Positions 1 to 8,797 of a DNA stretch of 61,223 nucleotides are shown one piece after another. The stretch spans positions 1 to 61,223 of the forward strand of contig NZ_KQ465130.1 in the NCBI RefSeq assembly GCF_001308875.1, given 5' to 3'. Position 1 is the stretch's first letter, and the number at the start of each line of letters is the position of its first letter. The notes beneath the pieces were generated by a model. It did not search any database. It was not told where the DNA came from and was given only the letters and a program-made list of their open reading frames with translations. The position numbers and the translations under genes were made by a program. Source of the DNA: Lysinibacillus sp. ZYM-1. Lineage in GTDB: Bacteria > Bacillota > Bacilli > Bacillales_A > Planococcaceae.

Positions 1-37
1 CCCGTAGTGGAAATCAACGGCTTTACTTTATTTCATT

Positions 38-94
38 GTAAAAGAAAAAAGACTGTAGGCAAACTCTCAAATTTTTTGAGTTTGTCTACAGTCT
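38..94 (-). terminator. Intrinsic terminator of the lipoprotein gene
   Basis: A 16-bp stem with one G-T wobble (arms about 51-66 and 78-93) is followed on the minus strand by a T-rich tract (T6, C, T4). It lies about 30 bases after the stop codon of the lipoprotein gene. A second hairpin with 9-bp arms (97-105 and 112-120) sits between this one and the stop codon. Confidence 0.8.
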
Positions 95-124
95 GAAAGA
101 ACACCCATGTAGGTGTTCTTTAAA

Positions 125-688
125 TTACTTATTTTCATTTAAATCATCAGGATAAACAATTGTATTAATTACTTCTCCATTTGATTCATCTTTAAAAATT
201 ACTGTAACTTTATAATTATCAACACCTACACCATTAAATAATTGATAGTACATGCCTGTTAGTGCAAGCCCTAATGATGCCATTGTATCGAAACTATTTT
301 CAAACTCTTTTTTGTCTACAGTTAGTGTGAATTCTGAAAAGGATTTGTTATAAGTAACATCTTTTACAGATTTGAATTCTTCACTAGCTTTAATATCATC
401 TACACTCGCTAAAATTCCTTCTTTTAAACCTTTCATCATTTCTTGGTGCTCTGGTTTAGACATTTTATAAGTTAAAGAACCATCATCATTCTTAATGACT
501 TCCTTAATCCCACTATTTTTTGCCTTAGAAATAACAGAGTCGATGTCCTGTCCTTCGAAAAATATAGCTGGAATCGTTACTTTAACATCTCCACCCTTGT
601 TGCTATCTTTTTCCTGATCCTGACTACACGCTGACATCAAAACACCTAGTATTACTAAAAATAATGGTAAAATCAATTTTCTTGCCAT
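125..688 (-). CDS. Putative lipoprotein of unknown function
   Basis: A secreted, lipid-anchored protein of 187 residues. The N-terminus has two basic residues, a hydrophobic stretch and a lipobox LMSAC, with Cys21 as the likely lipidation site. This points to signal peptidase II processing and anchoring on the outer face of the membrane. The mature part is acidic and Lys-rich, with no motif I recognise. The start is supported by AGGAGGAG about 5-6 bases upstream of ATG. It appears monocistronic and ends before a strong terminator. Being a lipoprotein is well supported; its role is unknown. Confidence 0.8.
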   Translation of the reverse strand: MARKLILPLFLVILGVLMSACSQDQEKDSNKGGDVKVTIPAIFFEGQDIDSVISKAKNSGIKEVIKNDDGSLTYKMSKPEHQEMMKGLKEGILASVDDIKASEEFKSVKDVTYNKSFSEFTLTVDKKEFENSFDTMASLGLALTGMYYQLFNGVGVDNYKVTVIFKDESNGEVINTIVYPDDLNENK

Positions 689-831
689 TAAATCTCCTCC
701 TCATACACAAATATACAGAATGTGAAGGGATTTCACTATAACTATTGCATAAAAAACACGTATTGATATCGTAAATACTTTTAAACAATTACTAAAAAGT
801 GTTCTTCCGGAGCATTATCTTCCCTAATAGT

Positions 832-990
832 TCACCATAAATAAATTTCTTCCCTATCGCCTGTTGTATGTTCAGAATGTGAGACATCAATTTCAAATTC
901 TAGTTCAACATATTCAAAACCAAATAATTCAAACATTTTTTCGCTTCCACATTACAACTAGTTTCCGAGTTAGGGTTTTATAGTCCAATT
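832..990 (-). pseudogene. Possible decayed gene fragment in the 689-1102 gap
   Basis: The 414-base gap between the lipoprotein and the next gene has no intact gene. On the minus strand, one frame reads coherently for about 45 codons (including KMFELFGFEYVELEFEI) and ends at a TGA at 832-834. A stop or frame change just upstream and the lack of a ribosome site suggest a gene remnant. The FELFGFEYVE style would fit the C-terminal part of a GNAT acetyltransferase, but this is a guess from a short stretch. Confidence 0.25.
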
Positions 991-1102
991 TGAAACAACA
1001 ATATGAATATCTTTTTAATTATTCTTCACTCTACCTTCCTTATAGTCCAAAGAATTGTATTCCATATGAATAACTTATTTATAGGAATGGAGGTGAAATA
1101 AA

Positions 1103-1492
1103 ATGGCATCATTTGAAATTGGAGCAAGAGGTCTTTTCAATTTTCGAAACGAGCGCTTTTTTCTATTAGTTGAAGATGAAATTACAATTCCAGAAAAAGG
1201 TGTGGAGATTGATCCAGTCAATATCTATGAGATTGACCAACAAACTTTCAATTTTATCAGAGATGAAGGAGATACACCTGTAGTTGTACCACGTTTTAAC
1301 CTTCCTACTGTACCACCTGGATTTGAATTAGAACGAAAATGTATTTTTACAGTCGATAATTCATACTTTGTAATCTATGAATTAGAAAATGGCACTGATA
1401 ACTTTGTTCTTTTAAGAATCAGTGCAGCTTTATTTAACTCAATGAGAAATTCTGGTGTTCGTGAATGTATTCCTCAAAATTTCATTAATTAA
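1103..1492 (+). CDS. Small duplicated-domain protein of unknown function
   Basis: A 129-residue protein without signal peptide or membrane segment. It seems to be two copies of one unit of about 55 residues. Each unit has an aromatic strand (FNFRNERFFLLVE in the first, FTVDNSYFVIYELE in the second), then a hydrophobic strand leading to a Phe-Asn-x-x-Arg motif (TFNFIRDEG and LFNSMRNSG), and ends with Val/Ile-Pro. The start is supported by GGAGGTG 7 bases before ATG. A hairpin terminator follows at 1607-1656. I do not recognise the family. Such small beta-rich proteins with no partner gene occur in spore-formers, but no direct sign of a spore role is seen. Confidence 0.75.
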   Translation: MASFEIGARGLFNFRNERFFLLVEDEITIPEKGVEIDPVNIYEIDQQTFNFIRDEGDTPVVVPRFNLPTVPPGFELERKCIFTVDNSYFVIYELENGTDNFVLLRISAALFNSMRNSGVRECIPQNFIN

Positions 1493-1606
1493 GAATGCTA
1501 TAAAAACAAGGTATCAGTTTATTTTTATTAAAAGCCAAGTTTTAAGCTGAAACTATTTTAAATAGTGAATTCTTATTTAAAGTCGCACATTTTATGTATA
1601 GAAATT

Positions 1607-1656
1607 AAGAGGATTGAAGAGCTTAAATAAAATTCGCTCTATCTATCCTCTTTTTT
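1607..1656 (+). terminator. Hairpin terminator after the 129-residue gene
   Basis: Arms beginning AAGAGGAT and ending ATCCTCTT, extended by GAAGAGC/GCTCT, enclose an AT-rich loop and run into a T6 tract on the plus strand. It lies 115 bases after the stop. Confidence 0.7.
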
Positions 1657-2053
1657 ACCACAAATGACCCTATTTACTACAACAATTAAATCAATCTATT
1701 GCAGCTGAAACTGATGAAAAGATAAGAGATATAGCATTGTATTTATCAGCTAATACAATAAAGTTCAGAAAATAAGTTATTAAGCTAACTGGAGTTTTAG
1801 TACAACATAGATTTATAAATATATAAATTAAACCTAAATAACGTTCCCAAATTCAAGTTAGGAATACAGCAGAAAGATACGAATGTTGTTAAATCAGCGT
1901 TCGTGCCTTTTTGCGAGGATTATTATTTATACAGCTTTTATGCAAAAATATAAACATAGCTACGGTAGTACTTTTCAAGATTATGTAGAGTGTGATAGCT
2001 GAATAAAGACCTGTATATATAAAGACTTTCAGTAATTATGAGGGACCTTTACT
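1657..2053. other. Intergenic stretch with a short coding relic
   Basis: No intact gene. On the plus strand, about 1676-1774, one frame reads coherently for some 33 codons (ending with LYLSANTIKFRK and a stop) but has a stop just upstream and no start signal, so it looks like the tail of a lost gene. The rest is AT-rich with nothing recognisable until the GAGGGA ribosome site of the ArsR gene at 2039-2045. Confidence 0.3.
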
Positions 2054-2410
2054 TTGACTACATATTTACAAATCTATAAAAATAGATATAATGTTGTTAT
2101 GGAACCTTTACTAATCTATAAAGCGTTATCAAATGATACAAGACAACAAATTCTATTATGGTTAAAAAATCCGGAAAATTATTTTGAAGAAGAGCCATAT
2201 TTACAACAAGGGATTAGTTTTCAAGTTGGGGTATGTGTAGGAGAAATCCAATTGAAAACTGGACTGGCTCAGTCAGTTATTTCTAATTATTTATTAACGA
2301 TGAAGAATGCAGGATTATTAGAATCCGAACGAATTGGAAGATGGACGTATTATCGTCGAAATGAAAAAACAATACAAGAGTTTGCTGAGTACGTTCAAAA
2401 GGAATTATAA
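2054..2410 (+). CDS. ArsR-family winged-helix transcriptional regulator
   Basis: A DNA-binding repressor of 118 residues. It has the ArsR N-terminal pattern IYKALSNDTRQQILLWL, then a recognition helix region around TGLAQSVISNYLLTMKNAGLL and a wing with RWTYYRR. It lies 174 bases upstream of an MFS transporter in the same direction and probably represses it and itself. The start is uncertain: TTG at 2054 has a GAGGGA site 8 bases upstream, while the ATG at 2099, where most family members begin (MEPLLIYKAL), has no ribosome site. I see no Cys pair of the classic metal-sensing type, so the signal is unknown. Confidence 0.85.
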   Translation: MTTYLQIYKNRYNVVMEPLLIYKALSNDTRQQILLWLKNPENYFEEEPYLQQGISFQVGVCVGEIQLKTGLAQSVISNYLLTMKNAGLLESERIGRWTYYRRNEKTIQEFAEYVQKEL

Positions 2411-2441
2411 ATAGAGAGGAGGGTTTCTTTTTTTTGAATAA

Positions 2442-2466
2442 CATATCTATTTATTTAGATATATGA
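2442..2466. promoter_or_regulatory. Candidate ArsR operator
   Basis: A 7-bp perfect inverted repeat, ATATCTA (2443-2449) and TAGATAT (2456-2462), with a 6-base spacer. It lies between the regulator and the MFS gene, where an ArsR-family repressor of the transporter would bind. Placement and symmetry are seen; binding is inferred. Confidence 0.4.
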
Positions 2467-2584
2467 ATAAGTGTATATTTTTTTACATACTTAAAGAAAA
2501 CATTTTTTAACAATGCCCGATTATTTCTTTGTCAGGCCTATTATTTAGACTTTTTAAATCAACATAAGAATGGAGATTTCATAA

Positions 2585-3760
2585 ATGAAAAAAGTAAGTC
2601 CTCTGCTTATTATTATGCTAGCATTAGGTGTATTTGGAATTATTACAACAGAAATGAGTATTGTCGGGGTGTTACCACAAATAGCGCAAAAATTTGCAAT
2701 TTCAACTTCACAAGCGGGCTTATTAGTAAGTGTATTTGCTCTTGTTGTAGCTATCTCTGGGCCATTTCTAATAATACTAGTATCTGGAATTAATCGTAAA
2801 TTACTTTTACTAACTGCAATATTTATGTTCGTTATTTCTAATATTATTTATGCTTTTACAACACAGTTTGAAATTATGCTCATTTTCCGTATTCTACCTG
2901 CAGTGTTTCACCCTCTCTTCTTTTCAATAGCGCTTGTAACTGCAGCTTCACTTGTCCCGCTAGAGAAAAGTGGTCAAGCAGTCACTAAGGTTTTCATGGG
3001 AATTACAGTTGGATTTGCTTTAGGTGTACCATTTACTTCTTATCTTGCAGAACGGTTTTCATTAGAAGCAGCTTTCTTGTTTGGAGCGAGTGTAAATGTT
3101 TGTGCCTTTATAGGAATATTTATTTTACTTCCTTCTATGCCAGTTAAAGAAAAAATGTCCTTTGGAAAACAGATTGGTATATTACGTAACCCCGGAATAT
3201 GGATAAATATCACAACAGTTGTATTTATTTTTGCAGCTATGTTTTCGGTTTATAGTTACTTTGCTGAGTACCTTGCAAGAGTAACCTACATGAATGGCTC
3301 TCTCATCAGTATCATGTTACTAATATTTGGTGTAATTATGATTGTAGGTAATCATTTGTTTGGAGTCTTTTTACAAAAAAACATTGTATATACCGTAATA
3401 TCATTTCTCATTGCATATTTAATGATTTATTTATTGGTTTATTATTTAGGTTCTTATTTCGTTCCAATGATTTTTATGATATTTATTTGGGGAATCGTAC
3501 ATTCCGGTGGGTTAATAGTAAGTCAGGCATGGTTATTAAGTGAGGCAAAAGAAGCACCTGAATTTGGCAACAGTTTATTCGTCTCGTTTTCAAATCTTGG
3601 AATTACTTTAGGAACCTCTATCGGCGGCTGGTTTATTTCTCATTTAGGAATTCACCAACTTATCTGGAGTGGCTTCCTGTTCACGTTACTTTCTTTATTA
3701 TTGATAATAATAAAAATAAAATTTTTCAAAACTAGTATTCATCTATCATCATTAAACTAA
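2585..3760 (+). CDS. MFS transporter, DHA1/AraJ-like efflux permease
   Basis: A 12-segment membrane permease of the major facilitator superfamily, 391 residues, usual for the drug:H+ antiporter-1 class. The N-terminus (GIITTEMSIVGVLPQIA) and the hydrophobic run SQAGLLVSVFALVVAISGPF are typical of AraJ/YdhP-type exporters. It probably exports a small toxic molecule by proton exchange. The start is supported by a GGAG site and the opening MKKVSPLL. It follows an ArsR-type regulator and a candidate operator, so export is likely substrate-induced. The substrate cannot be named from sequence. Confidence 0.88.
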   Translation: MKKVSPLLIIMLALGVFGIITTEMSIVGVLPQIAQKFAISTSQAGLLVSVFALVVAISGPFLIILVSGINRKLLLLTAIFMFVISNIIYAFTTQFEIMLIFRILPAVFHPLFFSIALVTAASLVPLEKSGQAVTKVFMGITVGFALGVPFTSYLAERFSLEAAFLFGASVNVCAFIGIFILLPSMPVKEKMSFGKQIGILRNPGIWINITTVVFIFAAMFSVYSYFAEYLARVTYMNGSLISIMLLIFGVIMIVGNHLFGVFLQKNIVYTVISFLIAYLMIYLLVYYLGSYFVPMIFMIFIWGIVHSGGLIVSQAWLLSEAKEAPEFGNSLFVSFSNLGITLGTSIGGWFISHLGIHQLIWSGFLFTLLSLLLIIIKIKFFKTSIHLSSLN

Positions 3761-4137
3761 AATAACTTTATATCTGAGAAATTAAGGATTTTATTATTCT
3801 TTTAGTGAGTATGTTTTTAGCCAAAGGAATTCATAGCGGAAAATTGAATTGAAAAAAATGAGAGGAATTCATCAACTGAAAAATAATTATTAAGAGGTAT
3901 ACGTTTTATGGTTGTTTGTCTCAGGTTGTATACAAAAGATATCCAAACGAACCAATTTAGAAGGCTAATATAGAGGGTAATTTGAAGTTCTTTTTAAGCT
4001 TTTCGATTTTTACAATCGGGGGCAATTGTTGAACAACATAGATATTGCTTAATAAAACTCTATTTTGGTGAACCTATTTTCAGAAGAGAGTATTTTAATT
4101 TTTCATGGAATATGGATTTATGAGATTTTTCCACAAT
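3761..4137. other. Intergenic stretch without recognised features
   Basis: AT-rich gap between the converging MFS gene and the DUF3888 gene. It contains scattered stops in all frames. GGGGGCAATTGTTGAACAAC near 4017-4036 resembles one half of the dispersed palindromic repeat seen elsewhere in the window. I see no gene or clear terminator. Confidence 0.4.
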
Positions 4138-4551
4138 TTATTCTGGTGGATATTTATACGTCTTTAGGTGAGTGTGATTTATTAATTTAACCTCAGGTCC
4201 AGCAGATATTTCATAGGTCATTCGATCCTTCCCTACTGGAATATACTGGCCGCCATCTGTAGGTTCAATTTCAAATGTAATTTGCATTTTAAAGCCTCGG
4301 AAATGATTTCTTTTTGTTTCAATCAATTCAATTTTCCAAGGAGTAACATGAGGTGTAAAATCCTTTAAAATCTTCGGATAATAATAGTTAGCCAAATCAG
4401 TTTCAATATAAGGCGTAAGCATTAACATGAGCATATCCTGTAATCTAAGCTCATTAGAGTCCTGAGTAGATTCAGATAATGAAACGGTTCTTGTTTGAAA
4501 AGATGTAATTAGAGCAAGTGAGAGTATAAAAACGAGTAATATTTTTTTCAT
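4138..4551 (-). CDS. DUF3888 domain protein, secreted
   Basis: A 137-residue protein with a signal-peptide-like N-terminus (MKKILLVFILSLALITS) and a mature part matching the DUF3888 pattern. It has LRLQDMLMLMLTPYI followed by a Tyr-rich YYYP stretch and a beta-rich C-terminus ending in YKYPPE. DUF3888 proteins are found mostly in Bacillaceae and have no established function; they are thought to be exported. No operon partner is seen. Family assignment is by motif recall, not by search. Confidence 0.7.
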   Translation of the reverse strand: MKKILLVFILSLALITSFQTRTVSLSESTQDSNELRLQDMLMLMLTPYIETDLANYYYPKILKDFTPHVTPWKIELIETKRNHFRGFKMQITFEIEPTDGGQYIPVGKDRMTYEISAGPEVKLINHTHLKTYKYPPE

Positions 4552-4927
4552 TTTCCTAAGTACACCTCTTTCAGGTCTTTACATAATTAATTGTATTATT
4601 ACCTTTATGGAATAAAGTATGTACTTACTTGAACTTTAGTTAAACAAGAAATAGGCTTATGATCTACCACAATCTGGCGCAATTCTTGTACAAGGAATTG
4701 TGTCTTCTTCAGTTATCACCTTCAAAGTGGTATTGCTTACTTAACTTGAAGCAAAATGTCCAGTAAATCAAAATGAAGAGCTAATGAAATAATGCTTTTA
4801 ATAAGCAATTACGGTAACAAGTCCAAGTCCGCAGATGATCTACTGGTATTCGTAGTATAAGATTAGGAGTAAAACTATAATGAATTTAATAAAACGTTAA
4901 CATATGTAAATGAATTACTTTATGAAC
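4552..4927. other. Intergenic stretch with one near-perfect palindrome
   Basis: No gene found. A palindrome of about 20 bases centred on TTGTACAA lies at 4680-4700, with arms CAATTC and GAATTG. It is not followed by a T tract on either strand, so it is more likely a protein site or a repeat remnant than a terminator. Confidence 0.35.
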
Positions 4928-5424
4928 CTAATCATTTGAGTATAAAAAACATCCGAGAGGAAACTCAAAATTCTGATTACCGGGTTTGAATACTTCTTCA
5001 TGGACAATGTCAGCAATCGTTCGCTTGGTGGCGAATTTTATTTTCGCTGAAATTAACTCAATATTTCTACCGCGGTAAGCCCAATTTGTACCTGGAGCAA
5101 AAGCTCGGATATCTTCGCCATTTATATAGGCTAAACCATGTGAGTGCGTTACTAAATGGCAAATGCCATATAGCTTTTACGACATGAAGCAAGATGAAAC
5201 TTTGTATCAGCTTGAATAGAGCGTATATTTTTCTTATTTGAATGCTTCCCCCAATATTGTTCCACCTGCAATTCATTATTGTGAAATAAAACGATAGCAG
5301 CTCCTGTACAATCAAGGGTATGAAATGTATTTTTTACAGAATTACTTAATTTTCCAAATGATGTAGTCATTCTAAACAAACACATTTCATTTTTAAATGA
5401 TGATTGTTCCCTAAATCTGATCAT
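4928..5424 (-). pseudogene. Broken serine hydrolase (beta-lactamase/PBP family)
   Basis: Remnant of a class C-type serine hydrolase. The first 90 codons (from the ATG at 5424) are open and reach the active-site tetrad SCRK of the SxxK motif. The frame is then lost near 5155. A second frame continues with HSHGL, then GTNWAYRG and TIADIVHEEVFKP, the order found in intact homologues, and stops at 4928-4930. The spacing between SxxK and HSHGL is far too short, so a deletion accompanied the frameshift. It starts one codon boundary after the DUF1835 gene (TAA then ATG), so it was once translationally coupled to it. It should be non-functional. Confidence 0.75.
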
Positions 5425-6417
5425 TTAAACCTCACGGAGTTTCACACTATAAAACCTCATGGCTTTTGGCACTCCTTCCATTTCAAAAACCCCTTTGAAG
5501 ATTAAATGGATCAATCGATATTCAAAGTATTGATCACCAATGCTTTGATTCAAATTACCAATAATCTCCCCTATTAGTCTGGCAGATTTTAAAAAACGAC
5601 GCTCAAGCTGTAATTTTTTTGCTGTCTGTAAGATATAGTCATCGTAGTAGTCATCATCAACAAGGCATAAAGCCTCATTTCCCCATACTCTGAGATTCCC
5701 TTTGCAATTAGATAGTGTTAACCATTCTTGTTCATAATTTTCCCTTTCCTCCTGCTTTAAATGCTGACCCGTTCTACTACGCTCATATATCATCTTTAAC
5801 TGATTTGGTTCAATTTCGCTTGTATGTATAGGGGTATCACCTAAATTTGTTGTATGGATTAAAAAAATATTATTTGTTTTTCCTTTTAGTAAATACAAGA
5901 CATATCGTAAAGCCGTTTGTTCATCAGCGTTTTCACCAAACCAAATAAAAATATTTACTTGTTCAGGGATAGACTTGATCTTAGCAATGGTTTCTTTAAA
6001 TACATCCTGATAGTTAAATAAATAATCTTCGTCCATATTGAGATGATTCATTAACCATTTATGCCTTTGAGCAAGCCCCTTATCTTCCTCTAATTTCCAT
6101 ACAGGACCGATCGAAAAGTTATCCGAAAAGTGGATTATCTTTTCTTCTTCTAGTAACCTCATATCCCTAAGTGCTATTTTCAAACTACCTGAAGAAGAAT
6201 CACCAAATACAACGTGAGCAGCTTTATAATCTTTTTCATCTTCCAGTTGTTTTTGCTCATCTTTATAGTTAAGAAAATTACTATAAGTTGATTTCAGGTC
6301 TTTTACAAGATCCTCATCATTCTGTTCCATACTTATTCTAAGTAGAATGTGAAATAATAACGACTTTACTTCTTCCTCGCTTGACTTTATCACTAGTTCT
6401 TTTATTTCCGTTATCAA
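5425..6417 (-). CDS. DUF1835/DUF3658 domain protein
   Basis: A cytosolic protein of about 330 residues. The middle part, AAHVVFGDSSSGSLKIAL with later FSIGPV, is the DUF1835 signature. The C-terminal half (residues ~210-320, including RTGQHL and YDDYIL) fits the DUF3658 region that follows it in Bacillaceae. Function is unknown. I placed the start at a TTG preceded by AAGGAG with a 9-base spacer; a TTG seven codons earlier lacks a ribosome site. It lies 36 bases after an SDR gene and directly before the broken serine hydrolase, so the three probably formed an operon. Confidence 0.72.
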   Translation of the reverse strand: MITEIKELVIKSSEEEVKSLLFHILLRISMEQNDEDLVKDLKSTYSNFLNYKDEQKQLEDEKDYKAAHVVFGDSSSGSLKIALRDMRLLEEEKIIHFSDNFSIGPVWKLEEDKGLAQRHKWLMNHLNMDEDYLFNYQDVFKETIAKIKSIPEQVNIFIWFGENADEQTALRYVLYLLKGKTNNIFLIHTTNLGDTPIHTSEIEPNQLKMIYERSRTGQHLKQEERENYEQEWLTLSNCKGNLRVWGNEALCLVDDDYYDDYILQTAKKLQLERRFLKSARLIGEIIGNLNQSIGDQYFEYRLIHLIFKGVFEMEGVPKAMRFYSVKLREV

Positions 6418-6453
6418 CTTGTTCGACTCCTTGTACAAATTTTAATCCAAGTT

Positions 6454-7209
6454 TTACCCTCGCAGAAAACCACCTTCTGAATGGATAATTTGTCCTGTCA
6501 TCCATTCGGCTTCCTCACTCGCAAGAAAGCTTATCACTCTTACCACATCATCTGGCAATCCAATGCGTCCCATCGGAAATTTGGGTAGCAAATATTTTCT
6601 GATTTCGTCATTCATCCAAGTAGAATCGGTTGGCCCTGGGTTTACTGCATTCACAGTAATCCTTAAAGGGGCTAATTCTTGTGCTAATGTTCTTGTAAAG
6701 GCTGCAATTGCTCCTTTGGTTGCTACATAGGCTAGTTCTCCAACCATAGGACCTAAATCTTGACCTGATGTCATATTAATGATCCTGCCATACTTTACAT
6801 GTGCATTTTGTAAAAGACGGGCAAATTCTACACAAAGAAGAAACGTTGATCTCATATTCACCGCGTAATGTTGATCAAGTATTTGGGCATCTAACAATAA
6901 ATAGCCATCCTGTGTAGAGTGTGCAGCATTATTCACTAATATAGAAGGTACACCTAGTTTTTCAACGACAGTATGAAGTATAATTTTTGCTGCATGTGGA
7001 TCAGATAAATCAATGTCCATATCTTCACAAGAGACGCCCTCTCTGAAAATCTCTTCCTTGAATTCTTTAATCCAATCCTGATCAACTTGCCAGTGAGTGA
7101 AAAAAATAGATACACCATCGGCTGCTAATTTTCTACAAATGGCGGTTCCAATATCCCTTGGGTGACTGGCTCCTGTAATAACTGCAATAGTATTTTGGAC
7201 GTTACTCAT
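6454..7209 (-). CDS. SDR-family oxidoreductase
   Basis: A classical short-chain dehydrogenase/reductase of about 251 residues, NAD(P)-dependent. It has a cofactor-binding start (VITGASHPRDIG, a longer variant of TGxxxGxG), the NNA motif (VNNAAH), the catalytic Tyr and Lys in YVATKGA, an upstream active-site Ser in NMTSG, and VNPGPTDS after it. The start ATG has a GGGAGAA site; the open frame extends upstream but lacks a site there. The end GFLRG is usual for 3-oxoacyl-ACP reductase-like members. The substrate is unknown. It probably heads the unit with the DUF1835 gene. Confidence 0.88.
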   Translation of the reverse strand: MSNVQNTIAVITGASHPRDIGTAICRKLAADGVSIFFTHWQVDQDWIKEFKEEIFREGVSCEDMDIDLSDPHAAKIILHTVVEKLGVPSILVNNAAHSTQDGYLLLDAQILDQHYAVNMRSTFLLCVEFARLLQNAHVKYGRIINMTSGQDLGPMVGELAYVATKGAIAAFTRTLAQELAPLRITVNAVNPGPTDSTWMNDEIRKYLLPKFPMGRIGLPDDVVRVISFLASEEAEWMTGQIIHSEGGFLRG

Positions 7210-7302
7210 AATTTCTCCCTTTCTTTTTATGAAAAAAGAGCAAAACCATAATTGTTTGCTCAGCATTTGAAAATGAGCGCTCGTTACCAGGCATCTCTTT
7301 AC

Positions 7303-7959
7303 CTAATTAAAATTCACAATTTTATTTTGTACTTCAATATGGAAAAGTTGTAAATCAAATTGGTGCTGCTTAATGGTCTCTTCGGCTAATTGTTGAACTT
7401 CCTTTTGGATCACACCATTTTTCTCTTCTGTTAAATTGATGATGATTTGAACATATTCTGATGTGATGCTATGGTCAATGCTGAAGACACCATAATTTTG
7501 TGCCATCATCGCTTCAAATAGATCGGCCATAACATCATTATAGCTAAGCCGGGTCGAGTCTGTTGCTGCTGGTTCATCAAGATTTTTAAGCGATATTTGA
7601 AACGATATTGGATTTAAATCATTTTCTCGAATGCAATCAAGTATAATTTCTTCTATTTTTTGTTTTGACAACAGATCGACTTTGTCAGGTAATGACACAA
7701 GGAGCTCGATTTTCCCATTGGGCAGAACTCCATAATCTAAATGAAAGCTATAATTTTCTTTGTGAAGAGCATTGACAATATCACTGATTAGAAATTGATA
7801 GTGCTGAATATAACTCAATAATTCATTATTGCTAGGTTGCGCTAGAGAAACATTTGATTTTTCAGCATATTGAATAGGTGCATTTGCTAAAAAGAAAAAG
7901 GCACCACAAACAATAATCGAAAGTAGAAACCATAAGGTGAATAGTTTTTTGATAAACAT
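7303..7959 (-). CDS. Membrane-anchored protein with internal duplication
   Basis: A protein of 218 residues with one N-terminal membrane segment (residues ~5-26) and an outside-facing remainder. The rest seems to be two copies of a unit of about 65 residues. The first copy starts at ISDIVNALHKENYSF and the second at MADLFEAMMAQNYGV. Each continues with two beta strands, a helix rich in Lys/Glu (KQKIEEIILDCI and QKEVQQLAEETI), and a closing strand of the form FQISLKN / FHIEVQN. A GGGGG ribosome site precedes ATG. I do not recognise the family. It stands alone between two genes of other function. Confidence 0.75.
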   Translation of the reverse strand: MFIKKLFTLWFLLSIIVCGAFFFLANAPIQYAEKSNVSLAQPSNNELLSYIQHYQFLISDIVNALHKENYSFHLDYGVLPNGKIELLVSLPDKVDLLSKQKIEEIILDCIRENDLNPISFQISLKNLDEPAATDSTRLSYNDVMADLFEAMMAQNYGVFSIDHSITSEYVQIIINLTEEKNGVIQKEVQQLAEETIKQHQFDLQLFHIEVQNKIVNFN

Positions 7960-8005
7960 CTATAGCCCCCTTAATCGGGACTATATGCAAGTTCAGTAAA
8001 GTAAA

Positions 8006-8479
8006 TTACGGTAGAATTTTATAAAACAACACACGATCTTGATTTTCGCCGCCATAATGACTATGAACAGACATATTATCCATCATCTTGTCACCTTTCT
8101 CCATTCTAAAACCCAAATTCGTGTGAAAGGCAATGGACACTTCGTTAATAGGAGACGTAACACATCTGACAATATTTCGATGATATTGCTTCACCACGTG
8201 GAAGAATACATCATACAACCTTTTTGCAATATTCTGTTTTCTGTAATCAGGGTGAACCCCAACAAAATGGATGAACGCTTCATTTGTATTGGACTGAGAT
8301 AAAAAGCCAACGAGAAAACCTATAATTTCGCCATCCTTTTCCATTATCAGGCTCGTGTTTGTAAAGTGGTCAAAAAATAATTTAGGCAACTTATCTGACA
8401 TATTCCTTCCACCCCACCACTCATTAATCAATGGGGATAAAATATAATAATCTGCACTCTGCAAACTACGAATGTTCAT
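8006..8479 (-). CDS. GNAT-family N-acetyltransferase
   Basis: An acetyl-CoA-dependent acyltransferase of about 157 residues. The acetyl-CoA-binding motif A is seen as VGVHPDYRKQNIAKRLYD, a slightly altered form of the usual Q/RxxGxG/A loop, preceded by the beta-4 strand (EAFIHFVGV) and followed by NLGFRMEKGD. The start ATG (MNIRSLQ) has GGAGGAAG 6-8 bases upstream; seven upstream in-frame codons overlap this site and are not used. The acceptor is unknown. No operon partner is seen. Confidence 0.85.
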   Translation of the reverse strand: MNIRSLQSADYYILSPLINEWWGGRNMSDKLPKLFFDHFTNTSLIMEKDGEIIGFLVGFLSQSNTNEAFIHFVGVHPDYRKQNIAKRLYDVFFHVVKQYHRNIVRCVTSPINEVSIAFHTNLGFRMEKGDKMMDNMSVHSHYGGENQDRVLFYKILP

Positions 8480-8797
8480 AGTATCCTTCCTCCTTTTCAA
8501 TTCTTATTTTAAATTGGCACGTTTATGAAGATCTGCATTTACCCACAGCTCCACCATTAAATAAATTGTAAAAATCACCATAGCAAACACGCTATCAATA
8601 TGTGTGAGTTAAATTTGCAAATCGTAAATCACTGGCGTTCTTTTTTACGCCAGCGCTCAAAAAACAAAAACTTTCCTCTGGATTAAATCGGTATGGGTAA
8701 AACAATGCTGATGAATAACAACACTATACCCTCCATCTAAGATGTTTAATCATACTGTTATTTTACCCTACCAATTATTTCAATTCCAATATTTCCT
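8480..8797. other. Intergenic stretch with a short hydrophobic reading frame
   Basis: On the minus strand, about 8513-8615, a short frame reads as a membrane segment and a basic tail (FAMVIFTIYLMVELWV, then NADLHKRANLK and a stop). There is no ribosome site before any start codon in it, so it is more likely the tail of a lost gene than a small protein. Nothing else is recognised up to the chemoreceptor gene. Confidence 0.3.
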
